This document shows, piece by piece, positions 37,301-49,348 of a DNA stretch of 64,000 bases. The stretch covers positions 189,177 through 253,176 of the forward strand of contig JABMIG010000096.1 of NCBI GenBank assembly GCA_013187285.1. The letters run 5' to 3'. How positions within the stretch are numbered: position 1 is the first letter of the stretch; each line of letters begins with the position of its first letter. The stretch is from Cyclotella cryptica. Its lineage: Eukaryota; Bacillariophyta; Thalassiosirophyceae; Thalassiosirales; Thalassiosiraceae. The notes beneath the pieces were generated by a model. It did not search any database and was not told the origin of the DNA. It worked only from the letters and a program-made list of their open reading frames with translations. The position numbers and the translations under genes were made by a program.

Positions 37301-38990
37301 GTGTATCTTTGTGCAAGCCATCAAAATACAAGACATTTGCTCCAAAGTACCCTCAAATTTCTGCAGAAGTTACTAACCCACCTCCTACAGACCACCACAA
37401 CAAAAGTCCTAAATTACGAGACATAGTACATTATTGTGTCCTGTGCCGAATCAAGATGGTTTGTTTCAGCAAAAGGTCTTAGTAGATTTCATGGAATTGT
37501 TTATGCAACATCTGTTAATGCCTGCACTCACTTTTTCAATGTATCAATTGCTTCCTTCAAGCCGTATTCCAATGGAAATCTGAAATATTGTTTGTCAAGC
37601 CTTCAGAATCAATCCCAAAGTATGTGACTTGAAGATGCACCATATGCTGTGGTTCGAGACCAAATGAATGGTATCCAGAAGAGTTAGACATTAAGTCTGA
37701 TACTTCTTTCTTGGTAGGTTTATTAAAACATCCTGATTATTGCTCTTTTTCCATTCTGAATTAATCACTCCCATTCATTACCACATGTAAATATCAACCT
37801 TGGCATCTAAATTGACTGCATCAATAAATGAATCTCCACCTTTGTACACTGCATTGTATGAACACAACATTACCTGGTGTTGATCTTTGGTTCACCAACC
37901 AGACAGCACACATGACTAAGCAGTGACAATGTGCTTGAGTAAAGTGGGTTTCGCACAGAGACTGTAATTTTTGTTACCCAAAGGATAAGTTCAAGGGTGC
38001 AAACAAGTTTGCCATGCATCAGAACAGGCATCAAATAATCATGGGCAAATGAGCCTTCATGTTGTAACTGAGCAATGTGTATGGTGTGATCCAGCTGACT
38101 GGGTGTGATTCCTGCTATCATTATTACAACACCAGAATTATTGTTGGAGGAAGGGCAAATTGTTGACATGCCATTAGGGGGGAATTGAGATTTCTTACAT
38201 GCTATCTACTTTAAAGTACAATATCACATGTACCTCTACTATCTGCAAAGATCCATTCATTGCCAATTGGCCATCTCCAACAATGTGCCAGATTGAAAAA
38301 AGATGTCTGCAATTGATGAACCTCTCCCCAACTTGTATTCCAATGTTTAACTCCAATGTCAAACCAGTGCAAATTCTGCCAATGTTATGCCATGGGGGCA
38401 ACATTAAGATGTGGTGTGACATTGGTCTGTTTTCTTGTATCATGGGGGTGCCCTTAGAAATCCTCATAATATGCATCCACGGCAATTGTCAAAATTCATC
38501 CACTATCATGAACATTTTGTGATTCTGATATGAACTCGTCCATATCTCAATCATGTTCTGCCCCTGAATAATGTATCTCCACCTTACAACACCTCAACAC
38601 AACATGAACACAGTGCGATGACACAATAACACATGTTTCTACCGTATTCTGAGGTAGACTTTGCTTGAGTTGGCAAAGTCAGGTGAAGTCAATTCATCAA
38701 TAAAAACAGCTCTCCCGCTGTTGATTGAAGGTTATGCTAGATGCAACCCTTACCAGCACGTGTCAGAAGTATTGTGGGTGTGTGAGCAGGAAGCAAAACT
38801 CCAGAAACGTGAGGTAAGTTCCCAAGATAGCTGATTGTTGTATGATATAACTCAATTTTTATGTGATAATTTGACTCATTTCTAGCGCATGTCTGTTTTT
38901 TTGTATGATGAAGGAGAAGGAGAAGGAGAAGGAGACACAGCAATCAAACAAACATTTAACATGGACAGTCCTCCAGGAAATTCTCCTCAA
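34306..38990. other. Gene-poor AT-rich region with decayed coding-like stretches
   Basis: Nearly 4.7 kb in which I recognise no gene. A few plus-strand stretches look like worn coding sequence (for example around 35755-35890 and 36480-36700, reading through stops), but no family can be named. A short frame at 34602-34886 contains MARNAED, reminiscent of the ISY1 start, but nothing else of that protein follows. A tandem duplication lies at 36906-37034. Confidence 0.4.
36906..37034 (+). repeat. Tandem duplication of a 61-67 bp unit
   Basis: Two adjacent copies of a unit starting AAATATATCCATAATAATAC and ending ACAACTAATGATT. They are identical except that the first has an extra AGCTCT, itself a 6-bp duplication. 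The near-identity marks a very recent event. Confidence 0.9.
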
Positions 38991-41900
38991 CAATGCAAAC
39001 GAAAAACACTGGTAACCTACCTGTACACTCTCAAAACACCAGAGTGTACAGACAGGTTACCGGAAGTTTCAATAGTGTACAGTTGGCTTACTGGTTTTTA
39101 TACATTGCACAACCCACAGTTTCATTTCGCCAAGCTTTGAAGCAAAAAATCTACTGAGAGTACGGGTGGTTCATGACTGACATTTCACTAATCACAAGTT
39201 ACCACCAGGAAGATCGCCTGTTGGGTCTAGTTTTGGTGTAGATTCTAGGTTTGGTTTTTGCCTTTTTTGTGATGGCCTATTGGTCCTATTTTAATTTACT
39301 GATCACTTGATCTTGTATATGTTCTGCCAAATTTTTCAAAAACCATCCAAATAGGAATTAGGTGCGAATTTTGAGAATTCCTCCACCAGAAGTATGTCAT
39401 TCACTGGCTAGGTTAAGGCCCTAATCCGCAAAATCTTTCAAAAATCCTCCATATACAAATTTAGTACAATTTTTGAGAATTCCCGTACCAGCTGTATGTC
39501 ATTCACTGGCTAGACCTAGTATTATTTTTAATGCCATGATAACAGCATCATAATAAATTTTAATACTCTATTCTATACTTGATAGTTATGTGTAAGTACT
39601 TTCAGAAGTGACTGCGCCAAAAATACAAACACAAGAATTACACATCTCAAAATAGTACTTATATACCTACAGTATGATATGGTACAACACCGTACCATTC
39701 CTACAATACAGGTGCTTGCACCAGCAGCAACTGTAGAGGGGGTGCACTCTCACTTCTATCCCTTCACCTCCACTTTTTCAATTACATAGATAGCCTGCCA
39801 TCCCATCATGAGAACAGCGGAAACTCAGCGCACAGACTGAGTTTGACAACCCACCTACCGCTGCCCTCAAGCCAACAACAACTGGCAGTGGCTGGTCAAT
39901 TTTGAAGGTGATTTATTATGAACTCGCCCTGTTCTTCATTATTATACTCAGCACAAGTCATTTTTTTCAATTAAATATAAACACTCCTACTGGAGGAACG
40001 GCCAAAACTCAGCCCACAGACTGAGTTTGGCATGCCGCCTGGCACAGCCATCTGGCCAACAACAATTGACAGCGGCGTGTCAATTTTGAAGGTGAGTTCT
40101 TATGAACTTGCCGTTTTTTCCATTATATTGTCACCACACATCAATTTTTTCAATTAAATATTTACAGGCCGACCTAAACCCAGCCCAAAGACTGAGTTTG
40201 GCTTCCCGCCTGGCACCGCTGTCTAGCCAACAAGAATTGGCAGGGGCGGGTCAATTTTGAAGGTGAGTTCTTATGAACTTGCCATTTTTTCCATTCTTAT
40301 TGTCACCACATATCATTTTTTCAATTAAATATGTACAGGTCGACCTAAACCCAGCCCAAAGACTGAGTTAGGCATCCCGCCTGGCACCGCTGTCTAGCCA
40401 ACAACAATTGGAAGCGGCGTGTCAATTTTGAAGGTGAGTTCTTATGAACTCGCCACTTTTTCCATTATTAAACTCACCGCACATCATTTTTTCCAATTAA
40501 ATAAGTACAGGCCGACCTAAACCAAGCCCAAAGACTGAGTTTGGCATCCCGCCTGGCACCGCCATCTAGCCAACAACAATTGGCAGGGGCGGGTCAATTT
40601 TGAAGGTGAGTTCTTGTGAACTTGCCATTTTTTCCATTCTTATTGTCACCACACATCATTTTTTCAATTATATATGTACAGGCCGACCTAAACCCAGCCC
40701 AAAGACTGAGTTTGGCATCTTGCCTGGCACCGCCATCTAGCCAACAACAATTGGAAGCGGCGTGTCAATTTTGAAGGTGAGTTCCTCTGAACTCGCCATT
40801 TTTTCCATTATTAAACTCACCACACATCATTTTTTTCAATTGCATTGATACCCCACCATTCCATCTCAGGAATGACCAAAACTCAGCCCAAAGACTGAGT
40901 TTGGCATCCCGCCTGGCACCGCTGTCTATCCGACAACAATTGGCAGGGGCTGGTCAATTTTGAAGATGAGTTGTCATCAACTTGCTCTGTTCTCCATTAT
41001 TATACTCAGCACACATCAATTTTTTCAATTAAATATTTACAGGCCAACCATGGGAAACTTCCGAAACTCAGCCCACAGACTGAGTTTGGCATCCCGCCTG
41101 ACACTGCCATCTAGCCAATAACAATTGGCGACAGGTGGTCAATTTTGAAGGTGAGTTCTTATGAACTTGCCTTGTTCTCCATTATTATATTCAGCACACA
41201 TCATTTTTTCAATAAATATTTACTCACCTACTGGGGGAACGGCCAAAACTCAGCCCACAGACTGAGTTTGGCATCCCCCCTGGCACTGCCATCTAGCCGC
41301 AGCGGCGGGTCAATTTTGAAGATCAGTTCTTATGAACTTGCCATTTTTTCCATTGTTATAGTCACCACACATCAACTTTTTCAATTTCATAAGTACAGTT
41401 CGACCTAAACCCAGCCCAAAGACTGAGTTAGGCAGCCCCCTGGCACCGCCGCCTAGCCAACAACAATTGGAAGCGGCGTGTCAATTTTGAAGGTGAGTTC
41501 CTCTGAACTCGCCATTTTTCCATTATTAAACTCACCACACATCAATTTTTTTCACTTGCATTGATACCCCACCATCCTATCATGGGAACAGCGGAAACTC
41601 AGCCCAAAGACTGAGTTTGGCATCCCGCCTGGCACCTCTGTCTATCCAACAACAATTGGCAGGGGCTGGTCAATTTTGAAGGTGATTTATTATGAACTTG
41701 CCCTGTTCTTCATTATTATACTCAGCACACATCAATTTTTTCAATTAAATATTTACTGGCCGACCACAGGAACTGCGGAAACTCAGCCCACAGACTGAGT
41801 TTGGTATTCCGCCTGGCACTGCCATCTAGCCAACAACAATTAGCACGGGCGGGTCAATTTTGAAGGTGAGTTCTTATGAACTTGCCGTTTTTCCATTATT

Positions 41901-42878
41901 ATATTCAGCACTCATAAATTTTTCAGCTACCTATTTACAGGCCTACTGGGGGATGGGCCGAAACTCAGCCCACATACTGAGTTTGGCATCCTGCTGGCAC
42001 CTCTGTCTAGCCACGTCAATTTTCTAGGTGAGTTCTTATGGACTCGCCCTTTTTACAATTGGTTTGACTACAGCTAGTTTTCAATGAAATATTTGCTTTC
42101 TTTCTACCTGAAAGACCAAAACTCATCCCTCAGATTGAGTTTGGCCTCCCGTTCACTTCTCTATCTACAAGTGTAAGTGCTTCTTTCTGGTTTAAATTAT
42201 CTTTCATTTGAATTCCAATAAACTTCCAATTAATACAATTACATTGCAATAGTGTTGTTGGTATGCACATAAAAATCAAGTCTTATGAAATTTGACACTG
42301 TATAGACATTAAGGCTCGTTCTTTGGTAGGATGAAGAGGTGGGCCTAGAAGAGATTAGGATGTAGTATGTGTAATTATACTAGTAGCGATAGCTTGCAAC
42401 ATTACACTATACTGTAGTTTAACAGTACCAAATGGACCCGGTAACCCTCCTGTACACTCCAGTCAGCCCGTACATCCGGCTACCCTCTGGTACACTTCCG
42501 GTTATCCTCCTGTACACTTCTGGTAACACAACTGTACACTTCTGGTATGCCACCGGTTAACAATTCTTTTGCTACTAAGTAGTGCAGTTATAGCCACTAC
42601 TTAGATTGATGTTGATTCTATAACATACTGAGAAGTCCGTTTTCCTGTAAAAAATACCAATTTCTATCGTGAGTAGAATTAATTGCGAACACTGGTTTAG
42701 GTCTGGAATTTCCAGTAACCCAACTGTGCACTCCTGTAACACTCCCGTACACTAGTGTACTGATTGGTTACAGAAGTGTACAGGGAGGTTACTGGAATAC
42801 AGCCTTCCGGGGGGTTCCGGTAACCCTCCTGTAGACTCAAGTGTACAGGCCGGTTACCAGTGTTTTTCGTTTGCAGTG
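38991..42878. mobile_element. CACTG-ended DNA transposon, copy 2, filled with tandem units
   Basis: Left end CAATGCAAACGAAAAACACT (38991) and right end, inverted, CACTGCAAACGAAAAACACT (ending 42878). Similarity of the two ends fades after about 45 bp. The left about 700 bp matches copy 1 (shared CTTGGAAGC-type blocks such as AAGCTTTGAAGCAAAAAATCT and CTGTTGGGTCTAGTTTTGGT). Subterminal boxes of the form CCGGTAACCCTCCTGTACACT recur at 42438-42560 and 42715-42840. Most of the interior is an array of about 14 tandem units. There is no transposase, so it is non-autonomous. No clear target duplication was seen. It is older or more diverged at the ends than copy 1. Confidence 0.72.
39826..42150 (+). 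repeat. Tandem array, about 14 units of 155-195 bp, each with splice-site-like ends
   Basis: The stem-loop AACTCAGCCCACAGACTGAGTT or a variant occurs at about 39826, 40008, 40178, 40347, 40518, 40690, 40868, 41065, 41247, 41407, 41595, 41778, 41960 and 42118. A typical unit reads: stem-loop, GGCATCCCGCCTGGCACC, CCAACAACAATTGG, GGTCAATTTTGAAG, then GTGAGTTCTTATGAACTTGCC, an AT-rich tract, a pyrimidine run, and TTTACAG before the next unit (GTACAG in several). GTGAGT and TACAG match GT-AG intron borders, implying an about 80-bp exon and about 90-bp intron repeated serially. The donor lies in its own inverted repeat (GAGTTC/GAACTC). A few units deviate (GTGATT donors at about 39907 and 41685; no ACAG in some). 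Confidence 0.82.
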
Positions 42879-43102
42879 TTGGGAAGCGGAGGACTTCTCT
42901 TCCTTGGAGACACAAGAAATCAACCTCTACTGCTACTTCCATTTCAAATCATGAAAACAATTTGCCCCAAGATGAAACCAAGGAAGCAGCAAATGATATT
43001 GGAGTTGCGGCACCCACTGTATTTCAAACACAAAGTAGGCTACACACAAGGTCACTATTGCACAGCTTGAAGGAAAACTTCAGAGACTATCAACCAATAT
43101 TG

Positions 43103-44403
<1,301 letters not shown>

Positions 44404-45612
44404 TCGGGAAGCAGCAAAGAAGTTGGGATGTGGGGACTCCAAGGGATATTGCTTCAGTCGCATCTTCATCACCATCTTGGTGAATGATGCTGAATTGAAC
44501 ACAGAAGAATTCCTTTGGTCTGCCTGTCACAGTTTGGTGGCAACAGCCCATACATGTTGAGGAATCAGGATTCCAAGATGGCCAAGTTTGTGACTTTGGC
44601 GCTGGTCTGAAATTAAATTCCTTTCGGGGCGGGGGTGTGGTAGGTCATGGCTGTGTGCTGAGGGTCTTTAGGGATAAGGGAATGACATTGATGATTATTG
44701 TGACATGCCAGATATGTCTGAATAAGAAATTAAAATAAATTAAGTCTATTGAAAGTTGTCATCACAATAAAGTAATCTCCATTAGAGATCTTACTGGGAT
44801 ATTTTAGTGTTGTCACAGGTCTTATTTATTTCATCACCCTTCTTGCACTATCTCTACTCTGAGACCATGACAAAGAGGTCAAGAAGCCACTGTAATTCCA
44901 TCAGAACTGTCCATAAGAATATTCCAAGTAAATGGTGCTCTAGTACCACCAACTTAAATCTGAGTAAGCAATAATTCAAGACCAAATCTGTGGTAGTTGG
45001 TATGGGTTGCAAGAGGTTGGGATTTTTACATACCTTGCTAGGAAGAAAAATATTTTGTGAGACCCTTTTGGTCTCACTGTTTTGAAAAGACATTTTCCTA
45101 ACTATATTTTTCCCTCTAAAATGGTAATATTTTTCAATTTTTTGGTGTGGGACTTGTGTGCAAGTGGTGCATGACTGCTCTGTGATTAGTGTGCAACATC
45201 TGGAGCATAATTTTTCCGAGACAATCATCCATTGTGTCATGTTTCATCACCAACTTGAAATTAAGAACCCAACTGGAAATGGTGCGTGAAGCTGGCTTGC
45301 TGCTGCGTCCTTCATGTCTCGCACTGTCTAGCTTGCTGCAAAAAATCTTGCATCGGCTACTTTTTTATGATGTTGTATGTAATAAACACGTTTGCTTTAG
45401 ATTTCGGCGATTCTACATATTCCTAGTTGGAGACCATGTTTCGTAGCGGCAATCTCGCTAGTCCCTTTCTCACAATGCCATTGAATGCGATTTTGACCTG
45501 ATTTTAACCTACACTTTAACGTCAGGTTTGAACTCTCGTTGATCGGTAACAGCCAAACTCACAAAGGATCAACCCATGATAATCGCACCATAATGAGACA
45601 CAGCCCATCGTC
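44404..45612. other. Intergenic; Cys-rich frame of unknown origin
   Basis: No supported gene. A minus-strand frame at 44854-45240 begins MTQWMIVSEKLCSRCC and has paired cysteines (KLCSRCC ... SCTTC), which could be a worn zinc-binding segment of a transposon protein, but this is only a suggestion. The last 150 bp precede the membrane-protein gene and include CAACC-type promoter-proximal sequence without a clear TATA box. Confidence 0.35.
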
Positions 45613-47460
45613 ATGAACCTCCTCTCAGCCCGAATCGAGCCATTGCTAGAGCGCGGAAGACTCCTTTTAGAATCGCTTGCGCTACCATCGCGCGAGGAAT
45701 ACCTCTTGGCGGCATCATCCGCATTTCACGATGCCCGAACTGCCTCCTTATCATCTTGGAATTTAGCCTATTTGACATTCCGGCCGGTGTTCATCCTTTT
45801 CGGAATCATCAGTAAATATCTGGCCACCATCCTTCAAGTGATTTTACAGCATTCTCTGGCGCATGGTTTTGTTGCGGCGCGTGAGGGCTATTTTCAACTT
45901 CGCACGGCAACTATTTGGTTTGTACGATTTCAACACGATCTCCCATTGACTGCTAAGTATGCGGAAATGGGAGCTGTGATTGCTCTTCTAATTTTATGGT
46001 TGCTGCGGAGACGTTTCCAAAAATACAGGTATGGAGAACGTGCTTTCAAATGGTACCGGAGCAAAAAAGAACGCGCCGTGAAATGTTATGAAGGGGTTGT
46101 TAATAAGGTGGCAGAGACATCGTTACTGCTGGCAATGCTTCTGCCTCATCTTCTGTACATTTTGGTCATTGCAGCAATGAAACGTTTTTTTCCAAGTATC
46201 TTGACATACCTAGCAACGCGGACATATTTGATTTCAGCGATTAGCATTTGGAATCCTCTGTATCAAACAATCCGTGTTATCGGACGAGTAAATCACATCT
46301 TATCGAGTCTAGCGAGCCAAGATGATCACAAAGAATCTACAATAAAATCAAACTCATCTTTAGCTCCTTCAAAAGTGAAGCAGCAACAAAAGCACAAAGA
46401 ACAACTGGAAGAGCATACGAAAAATGCAATAGATCTTCTCAAGTATTGGGTTGTTTACGCAATTCTCAATGCAATTTTTCGCACGGCAAAACTTATTCCT
46501 TTCATACGATCAATTCTACCTATAAATGAAAGCTCACAGTCTACTACGAGGGGATTGTTTGGTTCCAAGGTGGTCAAGCCTGGCTTCTTGACACGTCTCC
46601 GTCTCTCGGGAAAGCTGGTAGAGGAGATTAGATTGGTATTTTTCATTTGGCTACTTCTGATGCCAGTTTCTTTCTCGAGAGCTGATAACAATAGCGAATC
46701 TCCCAAAACAAAACAGAAAACAAAATCGAACATGCCAGTGGATATTTTGTACAACACTCTATCTCCTTTTATAATATCAACGATGAAATCATCCGCCTTT
46801 CTATCAAATAGAGTGGAGGGCTCGTCGTTCGGCGCCAAAGCGATCCGATTCATGCGATCACTTCTTGACTTTCTTGTTATGACAAGGGCATTGAGCGAAA
46901 ATACCAGAGACTTCATCATGCAAACCATTGTGGAGAGTTCGGCACTGCTTCCTGCTGCTGTTACCATGTTTACGCCAAGCTATTTCACGTGTTACGGAGT
47001 GATATACGTCGGTCTAGTTGTTCCATCTGGCTACTCAATCGAGCAGTGCAATGCTGTTGCTAAATCAACATCGTCTCTTAAAACAATAATGTGCAAAATT
47101 CAGGACATTTCCCGATATCTCCAATTCTGGGTGGTTAGTGCATTCATATCTACAATCTTATGGTGGTTCGAACCTATCTTGGCATGGGTCCCTTTAAGTA
47201 CACATGCAATCTGGTTACTTTGGTCTTTTGTCCAGATGAATTACCCTACCCGCAAGCTTTACTCATTGATAGAAGAAGAACTTATTGTATTTGGTCTGCT
47301 TGAGTCTTATGGAAAGGATCCAGACATCAAAACGTTGGATGACACAATCTTATTCCGGTCGGCGAAGAGAATAATTGCAGCTCTACCATCCAATACTGAA
47401 ACAAACGAAACTACTAAAACCACCGAGGTAAACGAAACGATTCAGAAGAAGCAACAGTGA
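45613..47460 (+). CDS. REEP/TB2-DP1/HVA22-like membrane-shaping protein, 615 residues
   Basis: Known role of the family: hairpin proteins that bend and tubulate ER membrane. ATG at 45613; one exon. There are hydrophobic segments near residues 52-80 (FRPVFILFGIISKYLATIL), 118-136 (MGAVIALLILWLL), 172-200 (LLLAMLLPHLLYILVIAAM) and 205-220. Next comes a first TB2/DP1-like segment, LLKYWVVYAILNAIFRTAKLIPFI (about 276-300), ending in VFFIWLLLMPVSF. The second and better match lies near 465-570: YGVIYVGLVVPSGYSIEQCNAV, YLQFWVVSAFISTILWWFEPILAWVPL and LLWSFVQMNYPTRKLY. The tail is Thr/Glu/Lys-rich. Most REEP/HVA22 proteins are 150-300 residues with one such domain, so length and the doubled domain are unusual. 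It is convergent with the methyltransferase gene, 163 bp between stops. Confidence 0.72.
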   Translation: MNLLSARIEPLLERGRLLLESLALPSREEYLLAASSAFHDARTASLSSWNLAYLTFRPVFILFGIISKYLATILQVILQHSLAHGFVAAREGYFQLRTATIWFVRFQHDLPLTAKYAEMGAVIALLILWLLRRRFQKYRYGERAFKWYRSKKERAVKCYEGVVNKVAETSLLLAMLLPHLLYILVIAAMKRFFPSILTYLATRTYLISAISIWNPLYQTIRVIGRVNHILSSLASQDDHKESTIKSNSSLAPSKVKQQQKHKEQLEEHTKNAIDLLKYWVVYAILNAIFRTAKLIPFIRSILPINESSQSTTRGLFGSKVVKPGFLTRLRLSGKLVEEIRLVFFIWLLLMPVSFSRADNNSESPKTKQKTKSNMPVDILYNTLSPFIISTMKSSAFLSNRVEGSSFGAKAIRFMRSLLDFLVMTRALSENTRDFIMQTIVESSALLPAAVTMFTPSYFTCYGVIYVGLVVPSGYSIEQCNAVAKSTSSLKTIMCKIQDISRYLQFWVVSAFISTILWWFEPILAWVPLSTHAIWLLWSFVQMNYPTRKLYSLIEEELIVFGLLESYGKDPDIKTLDDTILFRSAKRIIAALPSNTETNETTKTTEVNETIQKKQQ

Positions 47461-47623
47461 TGTGGCTGAAGAGTCATGAAGATATCTCAGCATCCTTGGA
47501 TGCTTTTTGTCCTCAGTTCAGGTTAGATAATTGTTTTTTGTAGAAGTTAATCGATTAGTACGAGCATCGTGTCGCAGGACACATCTCTGTTGAGTTGATG
47601 AGAATCATGTACCGCAACAGTTA

Positions 47624-49348
47624 TTACAGAAAAGTAGCCCAGACGGCGAGATTGGCACCGTCAAATGGCAATCTTGTAACATGGATAGCAGGATCTTTTG
47701 CAACTAACCAATCTATCAAATCATAGTAAGTGCTTACAACGTGTCCTTCCTTAGTCAAGCGGTCTGGGAAGAGCCGAGAGAAGACACAACAAGGGCTAGA
47801 GATATATGAGATGGCTGAAAGAATATGCTTGTAAATTCAAGAGTAGAACGAAGTAACAACTGGATCTCACATAACAACAAAGGGGATTCTGTGTTCTACA
47901 GCAGTCTCTACTATGATTCCAGTAGCCTCGTCCGGGTGCAAAGCAACGATAGCAGTGCTGTTTCGAAGCAGCTGGTCTTTGGAATCCATGGAGCAAATGG
48001 GGATTGAAAACTTTTCATCTGGACCGATAAATGATTCATTACCTCTGCAAAGCGATGCTTTTCTTTGGCTGTGAACTACGCTACCGGCGAAGTAATCTTG
48101 ACACCCTTCTCGAAAGAATACATCAATTCCTGCGGGCCTCGATCCAAACCATGCTCGATACGTCCCGAACGGTTCTTTTTTAGCTTTCTTTAGCAGTTTG
48201 CGATCTCTCCCTGGTAGACTGCCAACAGTGCATCGCGGGTCCACGACTGTAGATTTTACATCTCTTAGTGCTAATGCAAGAGTGACGTGACCTGCCCCAC
48301 CTGCAACATCTAATATGGATCCGGAGTGTGCACGTCTATTCGTGCCTATTATTCTTTGACAGAGTAAGTTTGCAACTCGAGCATTCCGTTCGTGTATGAA
48401 TGTTGCGGTAGTTGTTGCCAGAGAAGAATCCAGGGGCACCCATCTGTCCATAAAAGAGTGCCCTGCGTATTTTTCAAGAATGCAATCGGTGTTCTGCCTG
48501 AGTGACCCCAATGAGCAGAAATCGCAGTTTTCGCTGGAGCCATTGTAAGGAACGTCAACACCGATGCCATTGTAAATTGTTGAAACTACCCAAAGAAGAA
48601 AATCTGCCACCAACTCTCCTTGCTGTCGTTTTCCTAAACCACTTTTGTGGTGTTTCGAGGTAGAGTTCTCTTTGATGCACTTTGGTTTATTTTCCGATGA
48701 CTCCCTGATCGATTTTGTTTGATCTATCTGTGTAGGCGGCGGAAAATATTTTGCTCGCAGCATTTGGCATCGTGCAGAATCCCATTTTTGCCCCTCAATT
48801 ACTCGGATATTCGAGAAGTTGGGTTTATTGTCCAACGCTTGAGGGGAGTAATCAACAATAAAGCGGTCCCACTCACTGAAGTTCTTTAGAGAGTACGTCA
48901 CATTCTTCAATCCGGTGTTCACGCAGCTGACTTCTTCGATGGTAATATCACTACACCTATCACTGCTTGAAGGTGTTTTGGGCTGTTGTTCATATAGTTG
49001 CCTTTCAAATGATCCATGGAATTCTAGCTCATTTCCAAGTTTGCACATTCGCCTAATATTTGACCGCAGAAGCGTCATCATGTCACCGCAAGACGAACTC
49101 CTTTCACTGTCAGTATTCCATTGTGATCCACAGAATCTGATCACAACGAGTACAACTTTTTGGTCCTGACGACTGTCAGCGTTTATCGAAAATTGACTCG
49201 ACACGACACTGCGAGAGTTGTTGCCACATGAGTCAACGACATCATCAGAAGTAACTATGATTGCAAGCGAAGCATGGCCCGAGCGTATCGTACAGCGAAA
49301 GACGACGCCGATAAGCACCTGGCGACACCCTGGTTGGTTGCTAGACAT
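47624..49348 (-). CDS. SAM-dependent methyltransferase (Methyltransf_32/TRM13-like fold), 549 residues
   Basis: ATG at 49346-49348. Exon 1 runs to 47871; intron 47797-47870... more exactly 47796-47870 (GTGAGA...TCTCTAG, 75 bp) splits an Ile codon; exon 2 47795-47624 encodes PCCVFSRLFPDR ... VTRLPFDGANLAVWATFL. Without splicing the frame would stop at once (TGA at 47867-47869), so the intron is well supported. The Rossmann motif I is SILDVAGGAGHVTLALALR with acidic motif II TVVDPRCT; later ALHPDEATGIIVETAV and the spliced PFVVIPCCVF correspond to the catalytic-region wording of this family. The first about 250 residues are divergent and family-unassigned. Two Cys patches (CDFCSLGS) may bind metal. 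The substrate (tRNA, other RNA or small molecule) is not determinable here. Confidence 0.8.

Noticed and set aside
44854-45240. Zinc-finger gene from paired cysteines
   Set aside because: Only one weak Cys-pair segment without a family match or neighbouring exons.
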